A stretch of DNA of 64,000 bases from Mauremys mutica (GCF_020497125.1 NC_059087.1:14913925-14977924), one strand, 5' to 3'. Positions 22,028 to 33,295 are shown, counted from the stretch's first letter. Program-made: numbers and translations. The notes: generated by a model not told the origin, from the letters alone.

Positions 22028-22577
22028 GACTATGTCTACACTTTTGTCGTTAGAACTTTTGACACTCTGAGGGTACGTCCATACTACCCGCCGGATCGGC
22101 GGGTAGCAATCGACTTCTCGGAGTTCGATATATCGCGTCTCATCTAGACGTGATATATCGAACTCCGAACGCGCTCCTGTCGACTCCGGAACTCCACCAC
22201 CGCGAACGGCGGTGGCGGAGTCGACGGGGGAGCCGTGGACTTCGATCCCGCGCCGTGAGGACGGGTAAGTAGTTCGAACTAAGGTAGTTCGACTTCAGCT
22301 ATGCTATTCACGTAGCTGAAGTTACGTACCTTAGTTCGAGCCCCCCCCCCCCCCAGTGTAGACCAGGCCTTAGTGTGAATAAAACACCTCACCTAATGAC
22401 AAATGTTTTAATGACAAAAAGCTCTCCTGCCACCAAAGCTACCGCCCCTCGTTGAGGGTGGTTTTGTCAGGAGAGCTCTCTACTGGCGACAAAGAGTGGC
22501 TACACTGTGTACAATACAATAGCACCACTGCAGTGTCACAACCGCGCCGTTGTAAGGGGTGCAGTGTAGACATAGCC
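22028..22577. mobile_element. PIF/Harbinger-like MITE carrying a nested MITE, TTA TSD
   Basis: Outer ends GACTATGTCTACAC and GTGTAGACATAGCC are inverted repeats with one mismatch and are flanked by TTA on both sides (22025-22027, 22578-22580), the 3-bp duplication expected of PIF/Harbinger elements. Subtracting the nested insert leaves about 250 bp, close to the 278-bp copy at 16641. The interior 'caggagagctct' / 'agctctcctgcc' folds back. Confidence 0.85.
22071..22369 (+). mobile_element. Three-hairpin CpG-rich MITE, 299 bp
   Basis: Starts GGGTACGTCCATACTACCC and ends AGTGTAGACCAGGCC; flanks are tga and tta. It contains three long inverted repeats in series: 22119-22167 (22-nt arms, one mismatch, 5-nt loop), 22179-22225 and about 22273-22339. 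A run of 14 C closes the element (22341-22354). CpG density is far above the surroundings. A second copy in the opposite orientation is at 45751-46031. It has no coding capacity. Confidence 0.85.
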
Positions 22578-22580
22578 TTA

Positions 22581-23043
22581 GTTCTTTTTCTTGCTACTGT
22601 TTCCCAAGCCCCATGATAGAGAGCTTGTATTCAAACTACCATTCAAAAGGAATTCACATGGCACTTGTCTTCCTTAGAAATGTGAAATGCCATTGAAAAC
22701 AAAGCATGAGACCTCAGAGATTTGGGTCTCCCACATATCTCTGATTTGACAAAAAGTAACTAGTTGTCCTGATATTCTTGTTATCATCCAAACTTCTCTT
22801 TATAGTCCAAGCCAGCCTGACATGAAGTACAAAGACATAAACAGCCTAAAAGTATTTTCTCCTTCAACATCCTGTTTATTGATTTAACAAAAACCTAACA
22901 CAGATATACACAGGTTGTAGAGACAAGCGGTAATGTAATTCTTTGATCTGCTGTCACTCAAAATTACGCAAACTGAATGCTGCTGCCAGACGGGGAGGAG
23001 GGACAGCCCATGCTCCGTTTGAAAACAAACAGTCCAATCGCTT
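22581..23043. other. No gene or recognised repeat
   Basis: AT-rich, unique-looking. Confidence 0.4.
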
Positions 23044-23300
23044 GGGGCAAGTCTACACTGCCCCACAGTTTGGACTACCGGGGTGTGAATACCAGTGCCC
23101 TCCAACATGCTGCGACATAACTCCCCTGTGTGGATGCTGTGAGCACGAATGAAAAGGTTCCACTTAGCATTAATGTAATCCTGTTTGAAGAGAACTACAT
23201 TAATGCGAAGTAGGAACCTTTCCGTTGATGCTCTTAGCCTGCCCTCATTAAGAGGGTTGCCCCACGATTTAAAACCCATGTACACAGCCATGCCGCACCT
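23044..23300. mobile_element. Foldback MITE with Harbinger-like left end
   Basis: The left end GGGCAAGTCTACACTG matches the MITE termini. The centre is a hairpin at 23153-23221 with about 25-nt arms (aaaggttcc...gcattaatgta), one mismatch and one bulge. The right arm decays after about 23235 and the right end is not recognisable. Confidence 0.6.
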
Positions 23301-23350
23301 GGCATTATGAGACATACTGCTGTCAATAGGCAACATACATATGCTATGCG

Positions 23351-23391
23351 CACGCACACACACACACACACACAAGGGAGAAAGAGAGAGA
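23351..23391. repeat. (CA)n then (GA)n microsatellite
   Basis: A CA run of about 11 units followed by a purine tract with GA units. Confidence 0.9.
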
Positions 23392-23419
23392 TTCCCACAC
23401 CATTTATGCATCTTATACC

Positions 23420-23640
23420 TAGCTTTTTTACAGAGTTTTTCATTGGTAGGTCTCGAAGTACTTTACAAAGGAGGTCAGTATCATTCTACTACTTTTACAA
23501 ACGGGGAAACTAAGGCATGGAGAGGGGAAGTGATTTGCCCAAGGTTACCCAGCCAGGACACAGGCAGAGCCAGGACTAGAGACCTCAGATCTTCTGAGTC
23601 CCAGTGCAGTGCTTTACTAGGCCACATTGCTTCTAGTCCG
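23420..23640 (-). mobile_element. CORE-SINE/MIR-like element
   Basis: Reverse complement gives 'actcagaagatctgaggtct' head, 'gtaaccttgggcaaatcact', 'tagtttccccg', then 'ctttgtaaagtacttcgaga' and 'agctaggta'. Well preserved. Confidence 0.7.
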
Positions 23641-24191
23641 TTTTCAAGTATACCAGGAACCAGACCACCACCTGGTTCCAGCCACAGAGTCCAAGAGACA
23701 GAAAGAGAACCCCTTTGCATAACCCCTCTCCAAGCTTGCACCAAGCACTCCTTGGCTCGGCTGGAGAATCGAGGCCTGTGGCTTTATAATAAAGTCTTGG
23801 GCGATGGGTCTTTTGCTATTCAAGCAACTCTAATGACCTAGGTTTCTTCTACAATAAGGAACCAGAGCTCAGAATGGCAGGAAGGCTGCCAGCTAGCGAT
23901 AATGCGAACATTGCCATCTCATAAGAACCTGTACAGCTACACGTTTCGGGGATAACGTATCAGCAGGAGGTGTCTTTCTTCACAGCAATTTTCCCCTCAA
24001 ACAGGAAACCATACAAGCCCATGCTCCCACCAGGACTTCAAGCCAATAAAATATTAGCAGTCTAGAGCATATCACATGCCAGATAACAGAAGGGCCTGTA
24101 ATAATTCACTCAGTGTATTGACAAGTCATACTCATTAGCCCAAGACCCATCATGGGAAGTGGGACTGTATAAAGAAAAAAACTGAAGAAAC
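23641..24191. other. No gene or recognised repeat
   Basis: Unique-looking sequence. Confidence 0.4.
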
Positions 24192-24194
24192 TTA

Positions 24195-24415
24195 GAACTA
24201 GTCTACACATAAAACTTAGGTCAACCTAGCTACATCGGTGTGTGAAAAATTCACACCCAAGAGACATAGTTAAGCCTACTTATGCCATAGACACCATTAG
24301 GTTGATGGAAGAATTCTTCCCTCCACCTCGCTAATACCGCTTGGGGGAGTGGATTAACCCCTTTGTAGCAAGTAATCTACACTACAGCAGCACAGCGGCA
24401 GGGCCACAGCTGTAG
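24195..24415. mobile_element. PIF/Harbinger-like MITE, right end lost
   Basis: After a TTA (24192-24194) the element begins GAACTAGTCTACAC. The interior shows foldback blocks 'cggtgtgtgaaaaattcaca', 'taggttgatggaagaattct' and 'ctacactacagcagcac'. The right terminus is missing, so it is truncated or deleted. Confidence 0.65.
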
Positions 24416-25149
24416 GATTTGGAGGGACAGGGGGCACAACCAACAAAAACATAAATCTGCAAATTTCACAAATAATTTACGGCAAATTAAAGCTTTCTGA
24501 CTTTCTCCTGAGAGCCGCTGCTTTTGAATGATGGAGTTAATGTTGAACAATAATTCCCTACATATGGGCATCTCAGAAAGGATGGGTTAAAGACATGTTA
24601 TTATGGATTGTCTACATTTGCCACTGACAGTTCAAAGGGTGAGCAAACCCCAGAGTTGGGACTTTGTTCTAGTGAAGTGCTGCTATGTCCTGCATGGCAA
24701 ACCTTCTAACCCACAAGGAAGTATTTGAACATTATCCATTTTATAATCAATTCACATGCACACAGCCAGGGAAAGGTAAATGGAGAACATGCTGCTCTCC
24801 AACACACACACACACACACTTCGCCATGGTTCACTTCCCAGCATAATCACTTAGGTTCAAATCTGCAGCTGTGATGATTGGCAAGTTTCCAAGTCTTAAT
24901 GCACCAGAAAGAGGAACTATGGTTTGAAGTGGTTATCTCCTGGTGGGAGGGGAAAAGCAGAGGGTGAGTAACCTTAAACCATGAAGTCACCATTTGGGGT
25001 CAGCATTGTGACATCTGCTGAAAAGCTAACTGCTCAAGCACTGGATGAGAACAAGCATGGCCGCCACTTTGTAAACAACTGACAGAGTGGCTAGTGGAGA
25101 GGCGCAAGTCCGATCAAGTCCTTTTCTATAGTCGGGTTTGTGTTTTAGG
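24416..25149. other. No gene; one (CA)n run
   Basis: Unique-looking, with a CA run at 24801-24819. Confidence 0.4.
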
Positions 25150-25289
25150 AAGTGGTGGCTGGTCTTTTTGGCTACAGCACTAGACTGGGAGTCAGGAGAC
25201 CCGAGTTCTATCCCTGGTTCTGCTGCTGACCTGCTAGGTTACCTTGGGCATATGTCTGTGCCTCAGATCCCCTGTCCATAAAGTGAGGG
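25150..25289 (+). mobile_element. CORE-SINE/MIR-like element, cut by an LTR-like sequence
   Basis: Head 'ctagactgggagtcaggaga', 'cgagttctatccctggttct', 'taccttgggcatatgtctg' and 'cagatcccctgtccataaag'. The element stops where TGTCACAG begins at 25290. Confidence 0.65.
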
Positions 25290-26810
25290 TGTCACAGTTA
25301 CAGGGCTAGCTGCACCTCTGTCTCCTTTGTGGTCTCTGAGTGCACCTCCTCGGTGTCAACTCTCATGCCTGTACCTGTCCTGGGGTGGAATTTCACAATT
25401 CTCCCACTCCTGGACAACAGTAGCCTGTGGATCAACCATGCTTATCCTGCAGATCTGACTGAGTTCAGGCACCTGCGGTTTTTCCCTACGGGATTCTGTG
25501 AGCATTGGTGTACAGGGATCAGACAACTTCCTAAAACCAAAGTGCTGTTCATTTTACCAGTAGGAACAAAGCCATTAGAGAAACAGGATTTTAGAACAGT
25601 CTATGTGGGTGTCTTTCTTACCTAAAGTTTTAACCCCAACACGCCTAACTTCTTCAGATACCCGGCGGGGAGTCCCTGTGTCTCAGTCTAGCTCTCCTGA
25701 ACAACTACCACTTCTCAAGTGAGAGGGTCCCTTTTCAGCTCTGCTATAGTTCTTTTGTTCTTCTTCGTTCCCAGGCTTTAACTCCTTTGGTCAAAACCAG
25801 TCTTGTAGACTCAGCACATCAAGCCAGAACTTTCTGAACCATTGGCCCTGCCATTGCCCCTTAACAACCCACAAATATTTGCTCAGGGGTGGCTTATCAA
25901 GAGCCATTTTTTTTTCTGCCTGACTTTTTCCAGACAAACTCCTCATGAAAGGTAGATTCACCTCAGGAGCACCTCCTTGTGCCCAGGCAAGGTGTAGCAG
26001 TTCTCTCCCTGTCTGACGCCCCCCAGCTGATGCCCACTCTGGTCCTCCGCCTCTTCCTGGGCCATGACTTAAGTCCACCCCTTCCAAGGTAACAAAAGTC
26101 CAACAAATCAATGTCCAAGACTTTGATCAGGTCTTCAGCCCCCACTCTGGGCCCTGTGGTTCTCACTCCCTTTTCTCAGGGCTCTCTGTTGTCCTGGTCT
26201 CCTTCTCCAGCCTTACACCACCATGCCAGAGGCTCGTAGGCAAACCCAGGCCCTCCGACTACACCAGGTCAAGGTCTGCTCAGTCCAACTCCTTGCTACA
26301 GCTTCCCTGGGCTTCGCCCCACAGTCCTCTAGGGCCTTCTTTCCCCTCCCCCACTCACAACCTCTCTAGGGTCACCCTTCTCTGGAGGCCAGGTCCTCCC
26401 CTGGAATCCCCCCAAAAATTCCAAACTAAAAGTATAAACAAAAACCCACTTGGGCCTGACCTTACTTCCTTCTCAATTCAATGCTTTGCAGGGCTCCCCC
26501 CTGCAAATCCGCTTTCTGCACTTTTGTCAGGGCCTTCCACCACAGCCTGCTCCATTCCAGTGGCTGCAATACATCATTCCTGACTGCTTGCCAGCCTCCT
26601 CTACTCAGGGGAAGATTCCAGGACTTAATCTCCCCCCTTGCTTGGCCCTCTTGGTCTCTCTATTCTCTCATTCCACAGAGTGACTTCAGAGTTTCTCCTT
26701 CCAACCCTCTTTTGCTCTAAGCTTCCTGCAACCATCCCTAAAGCCAGCCTTGCTTACTCCACAAACAGTCCTGTTGTTTTCAGTGGAACTACTCACAGCA
26801 TAAGATACTA
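25290..26810. mobile_element. LTR-like start followed by pyrimidine-rich unresolved repeat
   Basis: The first 28 bases (TGTCACAGTTACAGGGCTAG...) match the start of the sequence at 33296, which suggests related LTRs opening with TG. The remaining 1.5 kb is C/T-rich, lacks clear open frames with domains, and has no matching right end or duplication that I could find. It may be an antisense retroelement piece plus other old repeats. Confidence 0.35.
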
Positions 26811-27009
26811 CCCGGCCTGAGTGAGGATGGCAGAATCCAGTCCTTAGGATCTCCGAAGCATGCGGACGAGGGAGCTATTCCTCCAGCCTTGTGTTTAGAG
26901 GCAGGCCAGGATGCTACTGTTACATAACAGCCTGGTAAAATTCTAGCAGCTGAGGGCAAGGAATAGGTTTACAAGCACTGAGAATATTAGCATTTTCTGC
27001 ATTGCTTGT

Positions 27010-27270
27010 ATTACAGTAGCTCCTGAAGATCCCAACTGCAAGCAATCAGGACTCTATTATGCTAAGTGCTGTGCAAACACATAGCAAGAGACAGGCCCTG
27101 CCTCAAAGAGCGTATAATCTAATTAGACTAGACAGGCAAAGGTTGGGAGGGGAAACAGGCACAGAGATTGGGCCAGGGTCATTCAGCATGGTCAGTGATG
27201 GTGTGGAAATAGAAGCCTGTTCTCCCAAGGACCAGTCTAGTGCTCTAGCCACTGGACTTCATTGTCATTT
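27010..27270 (-). mobile_element. L2-type tail and CORE-SINE body
   Basis: Antisense tail 'agtgctgtgcaaacacatag' and 'agacaggccctgcctcaaag' followed by the SINE body ('gggccagggtcattcagcat', 'ggaccagtctagtgctctag'). Confidence 0.65.
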
Positions 27271-28319
27271 TTTGTACCAGGGCTGGTGCATTTGTATGGC
27301 CTGCTTGCAAGGCCATACAAATGGAAATGACTAAGCCATTGACTTAAAAAAAAAACTGTTAGATTGAGCCTCTTTCTTTCCGTTATTCTTAATTGGGCTT
27401 TATTTCTTGTTTGGTGTTTTCTGCACAGTTAAACAAGCTGACAGACCTTTTTCTTCTTGAATGAAAATGAGATTTTGCATGAGACATGCATGGTAATGAA
27501 AGATATGTGCAAGAGCAGCTTTATTGTACAGAATGTTTCAGGGAGAAGATTAGGGAGGGGGAACAAAATCTGCCAAAAACCAGGATGAAATCAAATTCTC
27601 ATGCAAAGGTGGCTCTGTTCCGTGTACATTACAATGGGGACACTTGAATTCCTCCTGCTGAAGGAGGCTGTAAAAAGCAAGAGGGGTATTAAGTGACACC
27701 TAGGCTAGCCTCTTTGTGCAAGCCCATTAGGAACCATTGATCAGCAGCTATGCACTACATGCCTAGCGACAATAGAGAAACAGGGAAGCATTGTTAGGCT
27801 AATGGAGTAAGTAGGCTGCTGCTTTGCACAGCTCAGGAGGCCAGACTTGCAAGGGAATCAATACAAAGCTCTGATGACTAGCCACGGATCCATAATTGAT
27901 GTTAGCTGTTATAATAAATAAAATTTAGTGGCTAAACTCAGATGGTTATAATAATAGTGCACTGAACTAAGCTGTGTGGAAAGGGCAAAGGGAAAGTACT
28001 TCTCATAACACAACATATGAGAAGGCGACACATTCCGTTAGCAGCTAAATACTGGTTACAGTGAGGTCAAAGGCAAAATTCTCATTGGCTTCAATTTTAC
28101 CAAGATAGAGCCCTAATGAGTGGAAGTGGCAGCCTGCTTTCATTTGTGAATCTGTATTCATGGTGGGCACAACGAAAGAGGCTGCTCCAATCTCTCACGC
28201 ATTCAGTGCAGATGCTACAGATCTCTTTTGACAGGGAGTTTATAAATTCTGCCATGCAAAAATGATGCCAGGATCTAACTTCGGTACTTCTATGGCTCCC
28301 CATTATGGTAGGATTTAGC
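27271..28319. other. No gene or recognised repeat
   Basis: AT-rich, repeat-poor. 27340-27560 is a possible candidate for conserved non-coding sequence, but nothing in one genome can show that. Confidence 0.35.
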
Positions 28320-28490
28320 ACTTCACAATCTTTTAAGGTAGGGAAGTATTTTACAGATGGTTACTGGAGGCTAAGTGACCTGTCCAAGGTCATACAGGAA
28401 GTCAGTGGCAGAGGAGGGATACTCATGTCCCAGGTTTCCTAAGTCATAGGCTAGTCAGTGCCTTAATGACTACCACCCTTCCTACCAGTC
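28320..28490 (-). mobile_element. CORE-SINE/MIR-like fragment
   Basis: 'tggaggctaagtgacctgtc', 'caaggtcatacaggaagtca', 'gtggcagaggaggg' give the antisense CORE order. Confidence 0.6.
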
Positions 28491-28699
28491 CTTGGGATGA
28501 TCTATCCAAGGTTCCCTCTGTGGGGATCTGGGGGAACGTTAAAGGTAATTAAAATTGAGATCCTTATTCCAAACAGCCCAAAGTTTAGGTTGATTTAGAA
28601 TTGTAGATAGTAAATGAAAGGGACATCAAGAAGCCAAAAAAGGGTATATACTCAGTCTTTTCCCTCCCTCTGCAAGTCACTTATGAAAACTTTTCTGTG

Positions 28700-28853
28700 G
28701 CCCAGTTAATACACAGAAATGGCACCAATTTAACTGCAATGATTTTGCTTACTTCAGTAGCAAACCAAATTAAGTTAAAATCAATATCAGACACTCTTAA
28801 ACTGATTTAAGAGTGTCCATACAAGGAATTTGCACCAATTTAAATAGATCAAT
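28700..28853. mobile_element. Foldback MITE fragment with perfect 12-bp hairpin
   Basis: 'caccaatttaac...aaattaagttaaaatc...caccaatttaaatag' forms diffuse inverted blocks around a perfect 12-bp stem (28790-28801 and 28806-28817, loop ctga). Ends are not exact. Confidence 0.5.
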
Positions 28854-28856
28854 TTA

Positions 28857-28939
28857 GGGCTTGTCTATACAGTGCTTGCAGAGTGTGCGATTTATAAAGC
28901 CTCCGATGGTGTTGCTCTCTAACTGCCCCTTGTGGCACA
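28857..28939. mobile_element. PIF/Harbinger-like MITE, left fragment
   Basis: A TTA (28854-28856) is followed by GGGCTTGTCTATACAGTGC. The hAT element at 28948 interrupts or follows it. Confidence 0.55.
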
Positions 28940-28947
28940 CTCTAAAG

Positions 28948-29466
28948 CAGTGGTTCAACCTTTCAACCTTTCTAGGCTCAGGACCCACTTGTAAATGTTT
29001 ATGGCCTGTCACGACCCAGTAAATAGTCTGAGGGTGGAGGCCTTGGGGTGGTTTCAGTTGGCTCCTGCCACCCCAGGGAGGTTGGGTCCTGCCCAGCACT
29101 TACCCCACAGTGGCAGCTCCTGTGCTGTGGGGCTGGGCTCTCCGCACCGGGCATTGCAACCTCCAGGGTTGCCATGCCGCTCGGGTCTGGAACCACGCGC
29201 TAAATGGACCAAATGCGTGTGAGTGGAGTTGTGACCTGGTTCATAGGGTTGTAGTGCCACTCACTCAAATTTGGCCCACCTGGACTCCCGTCAGCATGAT
29301 GGCTGGGCCAAACCTGAGTGGCACTGGGAGTGGACCCCAGAGGTTGCAGTGCCTGGAGCAGGGAGGCGAGCCCAGCCAGTCCCACGGGACGGGAGCTGCT
29401 ACACAACCCTTTGAAACTTTCTGGTGACCCAATTTTGGGTCCCAACCCACAGGTTAAGAAACCCTT
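28948..29466. mobile_element. hAT element, 519 bp, near-perfect 8-bp TSD
   Basis: Left end CAGTGGTTCAACCTTTC; right end CAGGTTAAGAAACCCTT. Flanks ctctaaag (28940-28947) and ctctaaaa (29467-29474) differ at one position. Subterminal 'ctcaggacccac' and 'gtgacccaattttgggtccc' are characteristic of this family. The GC-rich centre has overlapping open frames on both strands without domains. Confidence 0.85.
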
Positions 29467-29474
29467 CTCTAAAA

Positions 29475-30722
29475 AGGTACCTAGTTCATGTTAATATAGG
29501 GCTATGTCTCAATTCTATCTCTCACTCGCCATCAAAAAAGTGTAAAGTTCAAGATACTAAAGACAAACTGCTTGGAAAGCCGAGTTTTATGGTATAAATA
29601 TTCCAGGGGAAAAAATACAAGATATATGTATTGCAGATAGTTAGACATTCTATAAATCTGCCTCAGTGGCACTACATAGTTCATTTTGTCACAGCATCCA
29701 AGTGACCAAGGTTAGGAAACATAGCACAGGAGAGAGTTTCTAGCAGTGTATATCATTGTAGCTGAGTTGTGTTTTGACACCTTTTGTTGGTTTAATATCT
29801 CGAGGTCTCTTTGCGTGCAAGAGTGGGCTGAAGGACAACATTCAAGAATAGGGCTCCGATTTCATCATATAGCATTACATCATTGTATCGTAGATTATCC
29901 TTTCAAACAGGCTATCAATCTCAATATAACGAAGGAATGAGCCTAAGAAGAAAAAGGATTCTCTTACTCCAAAGGAGACAACATTATAATATTTAATCAA
30001 GTGATGCTTTAGGGGCCATGCTTGACACAAGCACTAACTGCAAAGCTGAAGGACAAAGGTCACAACTAACTCATTGTCTGAAGGTTATTTTCTCAGAATG
30101 AAGTAGCATGTCCACGTACACTGCAGAGTTAACATAACATAAATTATATTGTTTTCTGAGGTACTCAGAGTTCCTGCCTGGTCCTTAAAGGTGACCTACT
30201 AAGGGTTGGAGGAGGGAGAACCATAGGCTTCTGCCCTTTTTGGATTCTTTGTAATAGAGAAGGCCAGAAAAGTTTTTGTCCAAAAGTGATTTTTTTCCCC
30301 CATGCATTCGCTTGTCTACATTAGACCATTGGAAACACACATCTTGTCTAGCTTGGAAGTCTCTCTGGTGACTGAAGAGCTAAAGGCTTTGTGACATGAC
30401 AAAAAAAATAAAAAAGAACAAGACCAAAAAAAACCCAAAAACCTATGTTCTTAATTTGAGGTAAAACCCTAGACAACACTGAACAGGTTGTAGTTTCCAC
30501 ATGAGTTAGCACATCAAGTCAGAGGCTAATCTTCAGTGAGCTAACACAAGTTAAGAGCACACTTTTTTCCTCCTTGTGAAGACCAGGCCTGTAAAAGGAG
30601 CAATGGGGAAGGGAAGCAATTTTTAGTCTGATACACATATGTATCCCCAAAGCCTGATTACCAATGAGAGACAGGATAGCCAGAGTGCAGGAGCTCACAG
30701 CACATGTGGCTGGAGAATCTCA
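29475..30722. other. No gene or recognised repeat
   Basis: AT-rich, unique-looking. Several poly-A patches at 30400-30450. Confidence 0.4.
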
Positions 30723-30895
30723 GGGCTTATCTACACTCAGTGAAGATGCTACCTACTCTGACAGGAGGGGTTCTGCAGCTGGCATCGGTACTCCACCTTC
30801 CCAAGAAGTGGTAGGTAGGTAGGTAGGTTGAAGGGAGTGATTGTCTACACTGGAGGTTAGGTTGGTTTAACAGCGTCGTTCAGGGGTATGGATTG
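30723..30895. mobile_element. PIF/Harbinger-like MITE fragment with (GTAG)n
   Basis: Starts GGGCTTATCTACACT. A (GTAG)n run at 30811-30829 and an internal 'gattgtctacactggagg' follow. The right end is not clear. Confidence 0.5.
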
Positions 30896-31919
30896 ATACT
30901 CAACATAAATTTTTTTAAAGAATCAAAAAAAGTGAGAAAACCTAAAACAAAACTTCTTTCAGACCTTCTTTATATATTGTAGAGAAGCTAAAAATGGCAC
31001 AATGCCAATAGTTTAATAACTCCATTGCAGGTCATCTTTAAGGTTTCATCACCATGTATCTGAATCCCCAAACCCCTGTTCCCACTATCCTTCATGCAGA
31101 GAAGAACCAAATACCACTGCATTAAAGAGCTCTTCAATCCCTTTCCTTAGTCAGCTAGAGAGGTGGCTGTTGATCAGTGCGAGATGCTCTTTTCACCTAG
31201 CCCTCTGTAATGAGGTGTCCCCTACCTCCAGCACCCGCTTCCTGAGCGTCCAGCTCCAGTCTGTCCCAGATTCTTTCTGCTATTGCTCCAGGACTCCATT
31301 CTCTAAGCCAGCTGCCCGAGAGCTCCCTCATTCACTTTTTTCTCCCATGACTTTTCTCCAGTAGCCCCAAGTCAGGTTTCCTCCCCTGAGGGTTCCATTC
31401 ACCCAGACCTCCATGCCTGTGAATCCTACTTCAGCTCCTGGATTCTCCCTTCCAACATCAACCCTCTCTTTTTTTGGGCTTGGGTTTGGGTTTTCCCAGC
31501 GAGGCAGGTTCTTCCCCTTGTTCATAGAGGCCTCTGCACATGCTGTCTCATAACTCGGCAAGGGTTCCCCAGCTCCAGCCAGTCCTCACCAACAACTATA
31601 CTTTACCGTTTGTCCTTCCCACTGGTTCTCAGCAGTGGCTCTCCTCTGCTCTTGTTTCTCCCCAAGTCTCTCCTTGCCTCATTAGGCAGTTCTCACCTGT
31701 CCCTTTCCTGACTGATATCCCTGGGGAGAGACTGATATGGGAGGTCTGGTCCAGGTGCCCTCTCAAGGGATATCAAGCAAAACACTTTCTTATAGATGAC
31801 AGAGATGGCAAAGTCCTATTCGCAATATGCTTTCTTAATGCTTTGCCAATTCAGCTTATAAGCATCTCAAGCCACTTCTCTTGAAATGGTTTTCAGTTAC
31901 CCTAATAGATCTCTATTCT
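30896..31919. other. Pyrimidine-rich unresolved repeat, no gene
   Basis: 31130-31880 is strongly C/T-rich on the plus strand and similar in texture to 25690-26730. The open frames inside show no domain. Confidence 0.35.
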
Positions 31920-31924
31920 TTTTA

Positions 31925-32215
31925 GTACTAGAACCTACACTGGTGCCCTGTTGCGCTAGGTGCTGTACACAGCCACAGAGATAGCCCCTGCCTTAATCTA
32001 AATAGACAAGACAAAGGAAGAAGTATCTTCCCTATTGTACAGATGGGAAGTGGAGGTACAAAGGAAGATAAGGGAATTAGGCACCCAGCTCCCATTGAAT
32101 ATCACTGGGATTTGGGCACTTAACTGACAAAAATTCTTTTGGGAATACCAGCCTAAGTGACTTCCCCGAGGTCACAAAGGAAATCTGTGGCAGCATTGAT
32201 AATTTAGTGTTCTAC
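31925..32215 (-). mobile_element. L2-type tail and CORE-SINE body, split by a short MITE-like block
   Basis: Antisense tail 'gcgctaggtgctgtacacag' and 'gatagcccctgccttaatct'; the body resumes at 'aagtgacttccccgaggtca'. Between them lies 'aattaggcacccagctccca', typical of the GGCC-GATTTTCA MITE family. Confidence 0.6.
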
Positions 32216-32885
32216 CTGATCCCATCTGCTGATCATTGCTGAGAGCCAAAGTAGATCTTTACAGCTGGATACAGCACCATTAAAAAGGTTTTCTGAGTAT
32301 GTTGGGAATTTTTTATTAGCAGACAAAATATGAATGTTCACATTCTTGCTCACTCCGGAGACCTCAATGGAGCTGCAAGAGCTGGCGTCTGTCGTCAGCT
32401 TTAATACTCCAGCTGAAAGACAGTGTCAACATTTTCTGAACCGTAATGCACTATGACAAATTTCAGATCAAGGACACGGACCATGTGACTGTGATTATCA
32501 TCATCCTGCTGATTTTATTGGCAAGGAAAGCTAGCCTGTTTTTTGCATCAGCATTTTAGGACCTGTCTATGGGGGTGGGGTGAGGAGCATCAGTTAGCTG
32601 AACTGATTCAGGCTAATGTGGGTTAAGGTGCTTTCTCTAGTCAGCTTAGACCAGGCCAAAAAGCCACATTTTTGTGAGAGGTAATTGCATCCATGTTAAT
32701 CAGAGTGCAGGATATGCTGGCTACTCAGAACTTCAGGGCAAGTCAAGACAGAATTCACCATTTTCAGCTCCAAAGCCACAGCCCCTACTCCATGTGCTGA
32801 AAGAAAATCTCTCTTAGAACTAGAGGGACAATGATGCACAGCTGAGCAGTTCTGATTCACATATTGGGGAGCGAGAGTACACACT
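32216..32885. other. No gene or recognised repeat
   Basis: Unique-looking sequence. Confidence 0.4.
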
Positions 32886-33295
32886 AACTGGTTTACAGCA
32901 TTAAGCCAGAGATGTGGATGTAATTCCTGGCTCTGCTAGTATTCCTGTGTGACTACAGGCAAGTGACTTAGGTTAACGTTTTCAAACTTGTGTATCTATA
33001 ACCAGAGTTTGAAATCCAGCTATCAGCTCTTAATGAAAAGTTGCCTGATTTTCAGAAGTGCTGAGTACCCATAAATGCTACAGAAGTCAGTAGAAGTGGT
33101 GTTCAGTACCCTGAATAGTCAGGCTACTGCTATTTAGATGCTAACAACGAATGTAGGAGTCTATCTTTAGGCCCCCAGGATTAAAAATTCTCTGTGTCTC
33201 AGTTTCCATCTATAAAATAGGAATAGTCATATTTCCCTAACTCTCATAGGTGTTACGAGGATAAATGTGTGACTATTGGCTCAGATACTATGGGT
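32886..33295 (+). mobile_element. CORE-SINE interrupted by a MITE
   Basis: SINE head 'ctggctctgctagtattcct' and 'actacaggcaagtgacttag' (to about 32970) continue after 33190 as 'ctctgtgtctcagtttccat' and 'ctataaaataggaatagtca'. The block between them ('gattttcagaagtgctgagt...') is a foldback MITE. The SINE's 3' part is then cut at 33296 by an LTR-like sequence. Confidence 0.6.

Noticed and set aside
22100..22270. CpG island or promoter
   Set aside because: The CpG density belongs to a MITE that recurs at 45751; there is no linked exon or transcription signal.
22071..22373. CRISPR-like array from regularly repeated inverted words
   Set aside because: The repeats are hairpin arms within one transposon, not direct repeats with unique spacers; the genome is a vertebrate.
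22884..23411. 175-codon minus-strand open frame
   Set aside because: It runs across a CA microsatellite and a foldback MITE, so it cannot be a conserved gene.
23341..23841. 166-codon plus-strand open frame
   Set aside because: Starts in a CA microsatellite and passes through an antisense SINE.
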